From positions 138,265-202,264 of the forward strand of contig SCFE01000079.1 in the NCBI GenBank assembly GCA_004352715.1: a stretch of DNA of 64,000 bases. Direction: 5' to 3'. Below the pieces are notes generated by a model, which worked only from the letters and a program-made list of their open reading frames with translations, was not told the DNA's origin and made no database searches. The translations under genes were made by a program, and so were the position numbers. Positions 11,682-24,839 of the stretch are shown here, one piece after another. This DNA is from Hofstenia miamia (lineage: Eukaryota; Xenacoelomorpha; Acoela). Each line of letters starts with the position of its first letter. Positions within the stretch are counted from its first letter, which is position 1.

Positions 11682-14600
11682 GCAAGTGCAAACATTTTAA
11701 CAAAACTAAGACTACATATAGGTTGGGTGTAGGAAGTACGAAAGCGAGACCATAGGTAGTACGGGATCACAAGAATTAAACATGTCCTATCTGCGCTGGT
11801 TTGGGAAAAAGTTTTGTTATATTGTTATCTTTCAGCCCCATTGCCCTTTCTACTTTCATACAATGTAAAAATTTCATCAACAAGACCATATTCCCCGGGA
11901 TAATTAATCGAATCTCAAGATGTACAAATTAGTCATGCTCAAAATTTCAAATAATGCATTTGTTAATTAAAACAAAGAGGTATGCTGTAAAAATGTGTTA
12001 ATAACAGTGTTATAAATTTGGTTAACTAATGATAAGGTCAATTGACGATTGTGCTCAGTGTATCTAATAAATAATATGTGTAGGTAATATGAGAGCACCA
12101 ATAATTTTAGTATTGTCATATATGATTACTGTGGATATTGTGCATTGATAAAATATGTTATGGACAATTGCATATTGAATATCATTTAGATCAGTGGTTT
12201 TCAACCCCTTTTCCTCATAATTTTTTTTGTTGGACCCCCGGCAAAAAAATCACTAATAAAATAATAAAGGACTTGCTAATATTAAAGATATTATTAATGA
12301 TTATCCTTTATTTTGCTATAGAACATAGAAAAACGGCGAGAAAATTTTCCTTTTGCATTTTAAAATAATGAAAATTTCTTCAGAAATTCAATTCCCAGTA
12401 ATTATAACCGTTCTGAACTAGAATTGCCATATGGACCAGCAAAATGTTACTGTGGACCAAAGTAAAGTTTTATTGCATAGGACGAAGTGTATAAATCCAA
12501 AGTATAGAATTTTATTTCTAATTCACAGCTGTTCAACCAGGGGCGCACCCACCTTTTTTCCTAAAAAAGAGAACAATTCTCTCTCTCTCCCTATAAATAT
12601 ATTCATTATTTTCAAGATTTTACAACTTTTTGGCAGGCTAAGGAAAACAGATGTGATATTAACCAAACGCAACTATTCAATTTGAGGTTTAGTATTTTGT
12701 ATATCTTCAGTATCATATTTTTCCAATTTCATTTCAACCTAACAAATGGAACTATCATAATGAATGTTTATGTTATAAATTACCAACAGCAAATTATTTT
12801 TCCCCATACCCATGCAGCCATCATTTAGGCACTGTGCTCAGTGGTTCCGTCGATGGAGTTTCAAACACAGGCTGTTGGCTGCTAACTGTTCGTAGTTTCC
12901 ATAGGCAACACTTCCTTTCATTTTGCGTAGGATGATTTTGAGAAATTTCTTTCCTTCTTAGTCCTTAATCAATTTAAACAGAAAATTTATTCCCAATCAC
13001 TGCTCGGCTCAACTCACTTAATTTAAATTCGGCACATTTCTATGACACTTGTTAAGAAATTTTCACAATTTTGCGGGTTCTAGACCAAAATTAAGTATGT
13101 TAGAAACTTCTAATCCAATCTGCACACGGAAATGCAAAATTTTAAATGAAGTCTTTTAAGAGTATATGATTTTAATATACAAGTTCAAAGCGTTTCTTAT
13201 TATATAGAATTCACTACAACTCCTAGTCCAGCGCATATCTATCTCAGTCTTCAACTCCTCTTAACAGAAGAAAGGACTGATGATCATTCCATAGTAAGTC
13301 TGTGCTTCCACAAAGTACCTTTAGGTCCATTTTGTAACTTGCAATAATTTGAATTTGATACCTTATTTTTCTAGTGTTATTATTAGCGTTGCTGTATAAT
13401 TCACCATATTTCATGGCAAGTTAAATAATATAGAAAAAGTCCAAGTTATTTTCATGAATATTTCATAGAAAGGGTCATTGTTGCCATTGCTAGTTTCGCT
13501 TAAGTAGCGATTAAACTGCTTTTCTCATACGCTACAGACACCCATGAATACGCTGTTCTTAATTGAAAAGCTACAAATAAATTTTTCTAATTCAATAAAT
13601 TCATCAATTTCTGCCTTTCACACAATAGATTATTGGCAACTTTTGGCAATAATTGGAATAAAAATATTGGATCAAAAAGCATGTTAAACTAGCTAGTTTT
13701 GTCTTAATAATAACTAATACATAACACAAATACTTTTCAAAGAGAATCATTGTTGTGAGATAATAACCATGGGTAGTAGAGTTTCCTGTGGTCGGGGTTA
13801 CTCTACCAGTCAACGGATTGAAGAGTGGGTGGCAACAAATCAGCTCTGGCACTTCCCCTAGAAGTGTGCAGGCGGCTTAATCATGCTTGCCCTCTGGCGA
13901 CCCCTGGCACGCAGAGTGCTGATCTGTGTTGAGTCTGATCAGCAGAGAGTGAAGCCGAAGGCCGAGCTTCGTGAGAGGGTTGCGCCTCTCTACAGCTTTC
14001 GCTAACCAAGGCTACTAACTGAGGTAACTCGTGAGCACCTACCGTCTGCCTGTTATAAAGATCCTGATTATTTTGGAGATATTTGTTACACTTGAGTGAA
14101 AAACACCAAGTGACGTCCTTAAATCTCCGTAACTTAGAATGTCGGATCATAACTAAAACCCATGACAAAGCAAAGCTCCCTCATAGGTAAGGCCCAGCAA
14201 CTGCTGGCCTAGGCCTATCTAGAGGCCAGAGACAGAGGAAAATCCTCTGTATAACTGCCCTCGTAGACGCACTCTACGGCTCTGGGCATAGACGTCGCCG
14301 TCTGCTCCACAGAACAGACAGTCTCACATCATTATCACCGCCCCCATATGTGCAAAGCACACATGGTTGCACCTTCTTATACCCTATTGTTTAACGTCCA
14401 CTCTAGGTTCGGGACTCCGCAAAGCGACACGCCCATCAAGTATTGGCTCAGCGTCTCCGCTTCTCCAGGAACCACCACGAGGAGGTTACTCTCTAGGAGG
14501 ATTCAGGCATAGCCCTTTCGGTTCCCAGAGAGTTTCCTACTTCTTTTCGCACTAAGAAGAAAAACAAAAGTTAGATGTTGCCAGCAATCATAATCGCTAA

Positions 14601-17600
14601 TGGCAAATTTGATTTGGAAATTGATATGTATACCTTCTCTAAACACTGTGATTATTGCTTAATATTCTTAAGTTTGAAATTGAAGCTAGAGACGAGAAAA
14701 ATATCTACTTAAAATTGTCAAAATATAACATAACAATGCTAAATTTTTTGCTTAAGTAATATTACATTGATCGATTTTTTGAAGTATGCTATAGATTAAT
14801 CGACTTCCAATTATTGCATTAATTGCAATACAACTACATATTGCTACCTCTGCGGACATGGAGTAAAACCAATAATTTATATATATATGTACTAGGATTG
14901 CTATAGGAATATATTTTAAAAGGCATGTAAGTATCTGTGATCTGTTGAGGGAGAGAACGTTCTCCCAGTTCCTGCCTCTGGGTGCGCCTGTCTTCTGCAC
15001 AATGTATCATTTTTTTAAATTAAACATAAATGCGTGAAGTGTTGCATCAAAAATCAAAAATAGAATATAGTTTGAGTTTTAAAATGTTCATGTTGACAAT
15101 AGTTTTCGTTCATTTTATCTAAGTAAGGTAATTAAACTGAATGGAATCTAAGTCATCTTTGTTAATTGATCTTAGATTGCTAGAGATCCTAAGATCTGCA
15201 ATAATAATGATGGTAAAAACATTGTTGATAATGAGCAAACACATACATTTAAGTTGAGTAGCACTCTGGTCCGGTTAGTCCAGCTAAAGTATATTGGGAT
15301 GCCCAGCACTACAAATTGACACATAAGAATAGTAAATTTTTACCAAACCACTTCTTATGGCTATGCCACCTTGAATTCCTAAAAATGAATGTGGTCAGAA
15401 AATATTAATAAATATAAAAAAAATTCATTCATTTATGTACAACTGCCTAGTTGATTAAATTCCACAGAAATGTATGCATTTTATTATACTTCACTTCATT
15501 GCATGACTGATATTATTGTATTAGATTTGCAAAAAACAATTATGTTATTTAAAAAGCTAATAAGCTTAAGAATAATCACTCGACTTTTAGATATTTGCAG
15601 CTGGATATTGAAAACGTGGAATCTATAAAGATAGCTGCAGAACAAATTTCTAAAGCTCATGGGAAACTAGATGTACTTGTTAACAATGCAGGAATATATT
15701 GTGACCCAAATTCTGCAATGCCATTTGGTCAACAAGCAGAAGTAGTGCTCCATTAATTATGGTATATTAAATTATAACTTAGGTCTCAAATCGGATAAAC
15801 TATTTTGGGACTCTCAGTGTTACGAATGGGTTTTTTGAACTTTTAAAGAATGGTGGCCTTATTGTTAATGTGGGTAGCGCATTAGGTGAACTTGCACAGG
15901 TAAGCTTTAATGTTATCTTAGATACATGACTTAGGGTGCTGACAAAATGTAAGAAAGATTCTTAGACAAAATTAGAAAATGTCAAGATTGTCAAGGTAAA
16001 GTTTCTGAATTTAGTAATGCTGGAGCTAAATTATAGGCGGGAGACTGATTTTTTATTGTTTTCGAAATCATGCAGATTTTTCCATAAAATATACTTCTCA
16101 ATAATACATGTTCTCAATAATACATGTTCTCAACTATGTTAGTAAATTATTGCAAATTCAGTGTTTCATAAGAATATTATTTTGTTTGAAAGAATTTGCG
16201 ATAATTCCCATTGAATATTTTTAAACATATAATCAAAGTTGCAAATGCATATCAATTTTTAAAATCAAGTTCAATCTACATGCACTTTATAACTCTGATT
16301 AGCATTGGAATCAAATTACAAGACTTCAAAAAATAATGTATTTGCTTGAAATGTACAGAACATGCATTTAATTTGAAAGAATACTGTTTTGTTATTTTAT
16401 ACTCTGATATTTCACAATTTCGACAAATTCCAATGAGCTTCCCCAATCTAGTTATTATACTTATATGCACTATAATATTTTTCCCGCATATTCCGGGATC
16501 ACTGACTCCTGTAGCTGGCACTAAATATTTCATAGTCATTACTTACAGTGACATGAATACTAAATTAAACTCACTGTAGAAATCATAACAATATGTAGTC
16601 AAAAACTAAAAGGCATCTTTTCAATATTATTTTTAAATATTTTTTATCACCAAGTACTAGTAATTTTATCTTTTATATTTCATTTCTCAATGTATAATTG
16701 CAGTCACAGCAATATTGTTCATTGCTAAACGATTTTTATAATCTTCAATAATTAACTGTTCCTTTTCAGCCTTTTACATCATCTTAGGTGTTTCTAACTT
16801 TATCACAATTAATTTCAAATGAATGCATTTTGCGCCTTAGTGCAAGCATATTCAACTAAATACATAATTTCAGGTCTCTCAATTTTGAACTATCCATGTA
16901 CTATTTTAAAATGTTCTTTAACCCTATTTGCCACATAATAAATTGAGGTTTATATCATGCCCCACTCTAATAAAGATTTTACTACAAAGTATTTTTTGTG
17001 AAATATTTTTCATTAGTATATCAATCTTTTTTCTATAAAATAAGGGCTTAGATAGATGATGACATCATCATAATGCTGATGACATCATCACTTTAAAGTT
17101 AGATAAAAAAGTTATTTTGTGATGATTTCTGCATTGAAAAAGCATGGGAAATTCAGCAACATGTCAGTTAAATCCAGAGAAAGAATATTTTCACGGAGGT
17201 ATTATAACTTTTACTTTTATGAGTTATTCTTTTTTAAGGTATTCAATTGCAATGCTTACACTTTTGTAATCCTATCACTACTACTTAAGTTATTGGAAAT
17301 TTCTTTGTTGCTATTACAATCATTGTGATGAGCAAGTTAAGAGTACAAACAAAAATGAATGAACTAGATCGTACATTGATTGAATTACGTTCAAGATTCC
17401 CACACATGCTATGCACAATACCAGAAATCAATACCACATATGTTTTATGGAAAATATCACAAATTAAAAAAAAATGTCTGGATTATTTAGAGTCAAATTT
17501 GTGTGGAACTATTCTCTTCTTATATTTCTTTATGAATTTTCACAATACTTATACATTGCTCTTAATGGCTGGTTAATTATTAAATTTTGTATTAATGTTT

Positions 17601-20600
17601 CTGTGGACAATGCATTAATACAAGCCTGTTGACAATTCTGCATTCAGCAGGAGATTTCCCTGCTTTTCTAGGTTTTTCCAAGTCTCCTTTTTCATTAATC
17701 AATAACTTGATTTCACTTTCCTTTTTTTTGTGAAGAAAATTTTTGCCAATACGTATTTGTAAATATTGGTATTAATTCATTTTTATTAAGCTTTGCAATG
17801 GCAACCACAAACACACATATGAATATTGCATTTGCTTACCATTGTGAATTGTAATTCAGTTGTGCCACATTAATGTAAATAAAGTACTTGATTGGATATA
17901 ATTACAATAGAATCAATCAATTTTAGTGGCTTTTTAATTAAAATCAAAAGTATGGAAGTGTAATATACACACATAACAAAAGCCATATAAAGTTAATTTT
18001 TGGGTGTTGTTTTTCTCTCAGTTCAAATTGACATAAAATTTGGCTTATTTTTATATTAAAAGAAACAAAAAAGAAGATATTTTTGTTCACACATAAAATA
18101 CTACATTAAAAATTTACAAAACATTTACTACTCTGTATCATAGCTTTTTAATGAGATACTTGCTCTAGCAGATGAGAGTAAACCTGGAAAATTCTAAATA
18201 TATTTATTTTATCTTTTCTACCAGAAAGTAAACTTCCAATAGAACTAGTTTTCTTAAAATTGCAACTGAATTTATGTAGGAATAACAGAAATTTGTCTAA
18301 ACAATTACTTCAATCCAAATTTGTTTCATTCAGACATTGAAAACTTAAGTAACTTCGCTACAATTGATATAGTGTAGATAAGGACCTTATGACGTTAATA
18401 AAAAAGATCTAGTTACAATACAAAGAAGAGTTTGAATTGGATCATCGAGTTTTGCATCATTAGAGATCAACACTAAATGACCTCCCAATTCTTTTCAAAA
18501 ATAACCCCTTAATATTACTTACAAACCAATTCATAGCTTGGTTTCTGAATATATATANNNNNNNNNNNNNNNNNNNNNNNNNNNNNNNNNNNNNNNNNNN
18601 NNNNNNNNNNNNNNNNNNNNNNNNNNNNNNNNNNNNNNNNNNNNNNNNNNNNNNNNNNNNNNNNNNNNNNNNNNNNNNNNNNNNNNNNNNNNNNNNNNNN
18701 NNNNNNNNNNNNNNNATATATATATAGGATGTCCGAAAAAAACTATCTGTTTGATTTCATATAATGTAAAAACTATAGAAGCTGTCGAACTAAAATAAAC
18801 CCATTATAATTTGAAGCTGCTTGGTTTGCTCTTTCTATTAAACATTAAATTGTATTTTTCTTGTTTTATATCACATTGGGATTGGTAGGGAACATACAAT
18901 TCTGTATTATAACAACATTATTGAAGCAATTAACTACCTTTATACGATTTTAGAAAACAATTGATATCCTCACAGATTAATTAAAAGACATGTAGATGAT
19001 GTAATTTTTTTAAGGAAAATAAACAACAACCAAACTGAATTAAATGAAGAAACAAATTTAAAGGAAGTATATTGGAAACTTCCATTCATTATTGACAAAG
19101 TTAAAGTGTTCCAATCAAGAATAAAGAAGTTATATTTAAAGTTAAATAAATCGAGAATAACACCAATATTAACATCAGTACAAACTCAAAATATTTCAAC
19201 AAACAAAGATCCTGTAGCAACGTTGCTGTCTTCTTCACTTGTTTACAAATATACGTGTGAAGATTGTCAACAATCTTACATCGGAGAGACACGCAGACAT
19301 TTTGCTACAAGAATTCATGAACATCTATTAGGAAATCTAAACTCAGAAATTCACCAACATCAAAATCGAATAAAGAAAGAAAATTTTGAAATATTACTTA
19401 AACCTAATTTCATTAGGCTGTGCTGTCTAGAGATGACAAATATGATTTTGGATTACGCTCCAAAGTATTTTCTTTGTAAGTGAAAAAAAGTGTCTCCAAC
19501 CTTTTGATTCTATTTTCATAAAGCAAAGCCAGTTAATTATCATTTTTTTGTATTCATGAATTTCAGGGTGATCAAATCGTTATTTCCTGTGGTCTTTGAG
19601 TTCCCGTCCATTATTTGAATGCTACGTTCAGCAATGTGTTTAATTCGTGGCACATTCACTGCCAATGGTTCTGGCACCCAGTAACGAGAGGGACAAGAGT
19701 GCTTTTTAGAGGTTCGTTGAAATCGGTGTGGTAATACTGATCGGAGAACCACAATGATGCCCATTGATTTGCAAACAACCAGTAAATGGAACTCCAAGCT
19801 TCAAATGGTTCCAGTACCTGACTCATTCCAGCAGAAATAGTTCAGCAGTACCATTTGGTAAAATCAAAACTGCCAGTCTGACCTCATAGTCTTCACTTAT
19901 TAGCCACAGTACCTGACGTTCTCCCTTTGATGCTCTGAAATAGAATTAGCGATAATAAACTACATTTTACAATTAAAACATAGAACTAACATTTTTCCAT
20001 CAAGCTGAAGACAAAATTTTTCATTTGTCTTCAAAATCTTTTTTTGCTTTCTGATACTGCGCTTCCAAATTGCTGACTGACTCGGAGAATGCATATTGAT
20101 GCCTTCAACTTTCATTTTCCTGCAGACTATCGCCATTTTTCTTATATTCAAGCCGCTAAATTTGTTGAAGATCTTTCAATGTGCGAAACTATAGAAAATA
20201 TCATCACTTTGATATTCGTCAAAACCTTCATTATCCGTTTGAAAATAATCCATTTTAAAGTCTTGTTCATCCCACATGACTACATTGTTCACCTGAACCT
20301 GTTCAGAATGTGAGGGTGTATTGAGGCAGACCCGTCAATTTTTGTTGTGTAGCGAACTTGTGCATTCGTAGTTACGTGATGACTGTAAAATTTCTTGTCT
20401 TCCATTGTAAATCATTTCCCAGATTTAAGCGTGACGTCAAATACATTGTCTAATTGATTTTCCTTTTCCTTTGTAGGGGATCTTTGGAATGCCTCGTAGT
20501 CTGTATAAAATCTGCGCAAATTTCGTCGTATTTCTTTTGTCGTAACTATGGGGAACTAAGTGCTGACCAGTTTTTGGAGTTCTTTCGTCGTTATATCTAG

Positions 20601-21655
20601 CATTTGTATTTGTTCTTTTCTTTTAGAGTATAAAGTCGTGCAACCATATCTTTAATTTGAGTCATTAATCGAATGCACTCTTTTCTTTCTTCAGTTTTGG
20701 GGTAAATTGATTGCTTTGTCTTAAGAGAATTTGCCCAATATTTAGACATCCTATGTAGAATAATTATGAATATATAATGTGGAATATAGCTCATTTTAAA
20801 TTAGTTAGCCAAAAGAGGTCGTTGACATGACGACCATTCTCACCTAGTAAATATTAATGAGAAACAAAAAGAATGCGCTCTTTCTATTCATAAACATAAT
20901 TAGGGAAGTGATCCAAATTCAATACGTTAACAAGTGAGAATGCACCGTAAACAACAAATCTAGCTTCAAATGCCTGCATACGCTTAATAAATTGATTTGC
21001 GTAGATATATTTGAAGAAATGTGCAGAACCTAAATGTGTCAAATTTGTAATAACATTTGCGGAAAAACACGCCTTTAACGTAAACATCAGCTTTAGCGAA
21101 TTTATTTTGAGTGTAAGTTAACGATTTGGTTTACGGTCATGTTAACGTAAAACACCATTTGCTAACAGTGTTGTTAACGTATTGAATCACTTCCCTTAAT
21201 TGAATATTTTCAAAAAATCATTAATAATGCTTCTATCGTTTGCATGACTTTCTTTGTCAGGCCGCCCACACGCTTACGCATAGACGCACAGCACGTACAG
21301 CAACATCTAAAAATTTTTTATTTTTTCTAATTTTTGGAACTTTTTTTCCTTTGTGCGTGCACTTTCTAAATGCCGGACCTGTTTGCTGGATGTAAAGTCT
21401 ATTTTGGTATCGCATATACGCTTTTAACCATATTTATGGAAAATTGAAATTTTCGTTCGATTGTTGGAGGCAATTTTTTAAAATTAAGGTATATGACATT
21501 CGTTGACAACTTCAGATTTTAAAATTCTCAGCTGATGTTACCACAGCTTAAAAAAATTTTTGTTGGAATATCATATATATATATANNNNNNNNNNNNNNN
21601 NNNNNNNNNNNNNNNNNNNNNNNNNNNNNNNNNNNNNNNNNNNNNNNNNNNNNNN

Positions 21656-21703
<48 letters not shown>

Positions 21704-24700
21704 CATTTATAATGTAATTGTAATGAAACGTCACTAAGCATATTTGGTGATGATAGTCACAATGATTGAATTGCTTTATGTTGTAGTAAATTAGCATGTT
21801 GAATTTACTAGAATGGCAGAGGATTAGCATATTTAAAATTTGACCAGATTTTATACTCAATATAAGATTTTACTAAATTCAATTAATTTAGAGGTTCACG
21901 AAAATAATTTTCTTAGGTGTCAAAAAATCATCAAAAGAGACTGACGTCCTCCAAATTAACTATTGAAGACTTAACAGAATTTGTTGATGACTTCACTGAA
22001 AAAGCAAAGGCAAATTCACATGACGAGGCTGGATATTCTTCTAATTCTTATGGTATGAGCAAACTGGCAATGATTGCAATGACTAAGGCAAGTATATTCA
22101 AATTGCAAATGTAGTAGAAGAATAAGACGTATGATTTGCAATGTACAAGAAATAATTTATTTCAACAAGTTTCCTTCAATATTGCACAAATAAAACTTTC
22201 ATTGTAGAATTGTGATATTGATTCTGTAATTGAACACAACAATTAACTGGCATCATTCAGGATTTAAGTTAATTTAAATATCATTAGATACTTGAATTTG
22301 CAAACAGTCAGCAGGAGATTACTTTGAAGGACTAACAAAATAAACCAAATTATAGTTGTTGGTAATCCTAACATATTAGCACAAATATTTGACATAATAA
22401 ATGAAATAATAATGATAATTGAAATATCTCATCAAGATATTTAATTATTCTATTTATTGTTCACCTCACATGAAACTTTTCTTTTAGACTCTGCTATAAG
22501 CTGTGCCAAAATTTGGCAAGGCTATCCAAACTTAGTACAGGATTGTAAAATTTGGCCCTGGCATGTCTTCATTAAGTATGTAAAATTTTAACCTGATTGA
22601 AAATTTTCTAAACAGTAGGTTCACCGTAAGTTAATGAGTCTACTGCTGCCATTGATACTGTTGCTCTTCTTCTCCAAGACAATATCTCTCATCCGGATTT
22701 AATAATCTTCTTTTTCCGCCTCATTGATATCATTTATCATTGCAATTCTGCCTGGGATGATTGAGTTTAACTGCTTCTAACACGCAAAAACTGATATTGA
22801 TTTTCCTACATAAACATAAATATGACATTAACTTCTCGCAGATAAGAAAATGGAAAAATATATATACATTATCATCCCTTACCAGTGCATGTTTACAAAT
22901 AGATGAGGTTGCGAGAGCCAGAAAAGACTTCTCTTTCACAAAACTTATCAAGAATGCATTTTGCAGAAACAATATCGCAACTAAAAAAGTAGAAAAGAGG
23001 GAGTTTTCATCATTTGTACCGAAGCTAGTTTCAAGAAAAATCAAAAAATGAGATTATATTTATCCTCAAACAAATTTTAATACTGGAACATTAGTTAATA
23101 ACATGGGATGACTGACGAATATACAGCTCAACATCCAGACACAACATGTTTAACTTTCCTAAATACCCAAAACCCATATAAGAATAGTTTGAAAAAATAT
23201 CTAAGGCACACTAAAAGTTAAAAGCGACTATTACAAGAAATGCATGACAAAGCTAGTTGGGTTGTATTGAACATATTCTGAACCCAATTTTCTGCTATAT
23301 ATTGTTTTTAATAAATGAAATTTCAATATCATGCATTGCACATGGAGGGAAAATTGTCACTTAAATTTTGGATAATATCAACCCTGGTGTATGCCAAACA
23401 GTATCTCCAGCACTACTGTAAATTACCACGATTGTTTATGTAACTTCCCATAATAAATAAATAAATATATATATATATATATATATACTCAATACAGTGA
23501 ACTTCAGATAATTCTGTATAAATCGAACTATGATTGCAGTTCTGCTTAAAACAAGAAGCAAACCGATATTCAGTTAATTCATGCAATGGGATAAAATATT
23601 ACAAATAGAAATTAATTTAAATTACTAAAATATTTCCCAAAGAAAAGCATTATTTACAATATAGTGGCAAGGAAAAATGTAACGGATGTGTTATTTTGCC
23701 TAATAAGAGTGAGCTAAAATAAAGTTAAAATACATATAGATGAGGAAAGGTAAGCAAAAAATGCAAATACTTACAATAAATGATTATAGAAATTGAGTTT
23801 CATTTGTTTTGTTCTAAATGTATGTTGCTTATATATTAAACAAATGAAACATCTGCAAACGGCTCTTACAGCATAAAATGTTTGAAAAGCATTGATGTTC
23901 GACCATTCGGATGACTTGAACTAAATCGCATAGTCCATTCGATTTATCAGGAGTACATAAAAATGTCATTGAGCTATTTATTATTCAATTTTTTATTTAC
24001 TGGCCCACTTCGTTTAAATTACTTACTGTAATTGCTGGAACTAAAGGGTTCACTGACGCTTCTAACCACACTTAATAGTGCTCTTTTATCAATTGGCAAT
24101 TGTGAATGGAATGGTAGAGTTGTTGACAGAATGTGGGATATTATATTCAGTAACTCACGAAATTAATTTTTTTGTAGATCTACTTCAGAATTGAGCATGT
24201 CTGAGGCTATGGTAAAGAGAATGTGACCAAATTTATAATTTGTTTGGAATACCATATTAGAGGATAATGGATTGTTGTAGAATTCGTCTCTAAAAGATTA
24301 TGAACAACTCCCATTTTCACTTTACAAAGTTCTTCATTCTATTTGATTAAAGAGTTGGCAAGAGCTATTCTTCATTTGAAAAGATTTGATGTCAAAAGTA
24401 AAATCTAGTTTATTTAAGCATTAATTTGCAGGTCATTCTTCTGACATTAACTGTGTTTTTAATTAAATATTGTCATTACATGGTGTCCTGCAAGCGAAAA
24501 ACTAAGAAATTTTAATAAAATATTTTGAAATATAAAATCGTAAAAAAACCAATTGCAACAAGATTGAATACGATTAAATACAATAACATCAAATATTATT
24601 TAAGGTCAATTAACATCGAATTATCATACCATCTTATACTAACATTATGTAGAGCGATATATATATATATATATATGTCTATAAAGAAACATTATTTTAA

Positions 24701-24808
24701 TTACTAGCCAAGCAAAAGATTGAGAATACACTATATATACGTAATTGTCATCATAAACAATGCCTTAAATCTATATTAACAACAAAAACAAGGTAAAGGT
24801 CAATAGAA

Positions 24809-24839
<31 letters not shown>

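Noticed and set aside
13881-14555. Open frames in the GC-rich island as a protein gene
   Set aside because: The frames on the two strands arise from low stop-codon frequency in GC-rich DNA. Neither has a domain, plausible splice sites or a good start context.
16276-17576. Open frames in intron 3 of gene A as extra exons
   Set aside because: Copies B and C have no matching exon, the joined A frame is complete without them, and the frames show no recognised domain.
18727-18744. Mariner-type terminus GGATGTCCGAAAAAAACT
   Set aside because: No inverted partner or transposase frame was found nearby, so it is not called as an element.
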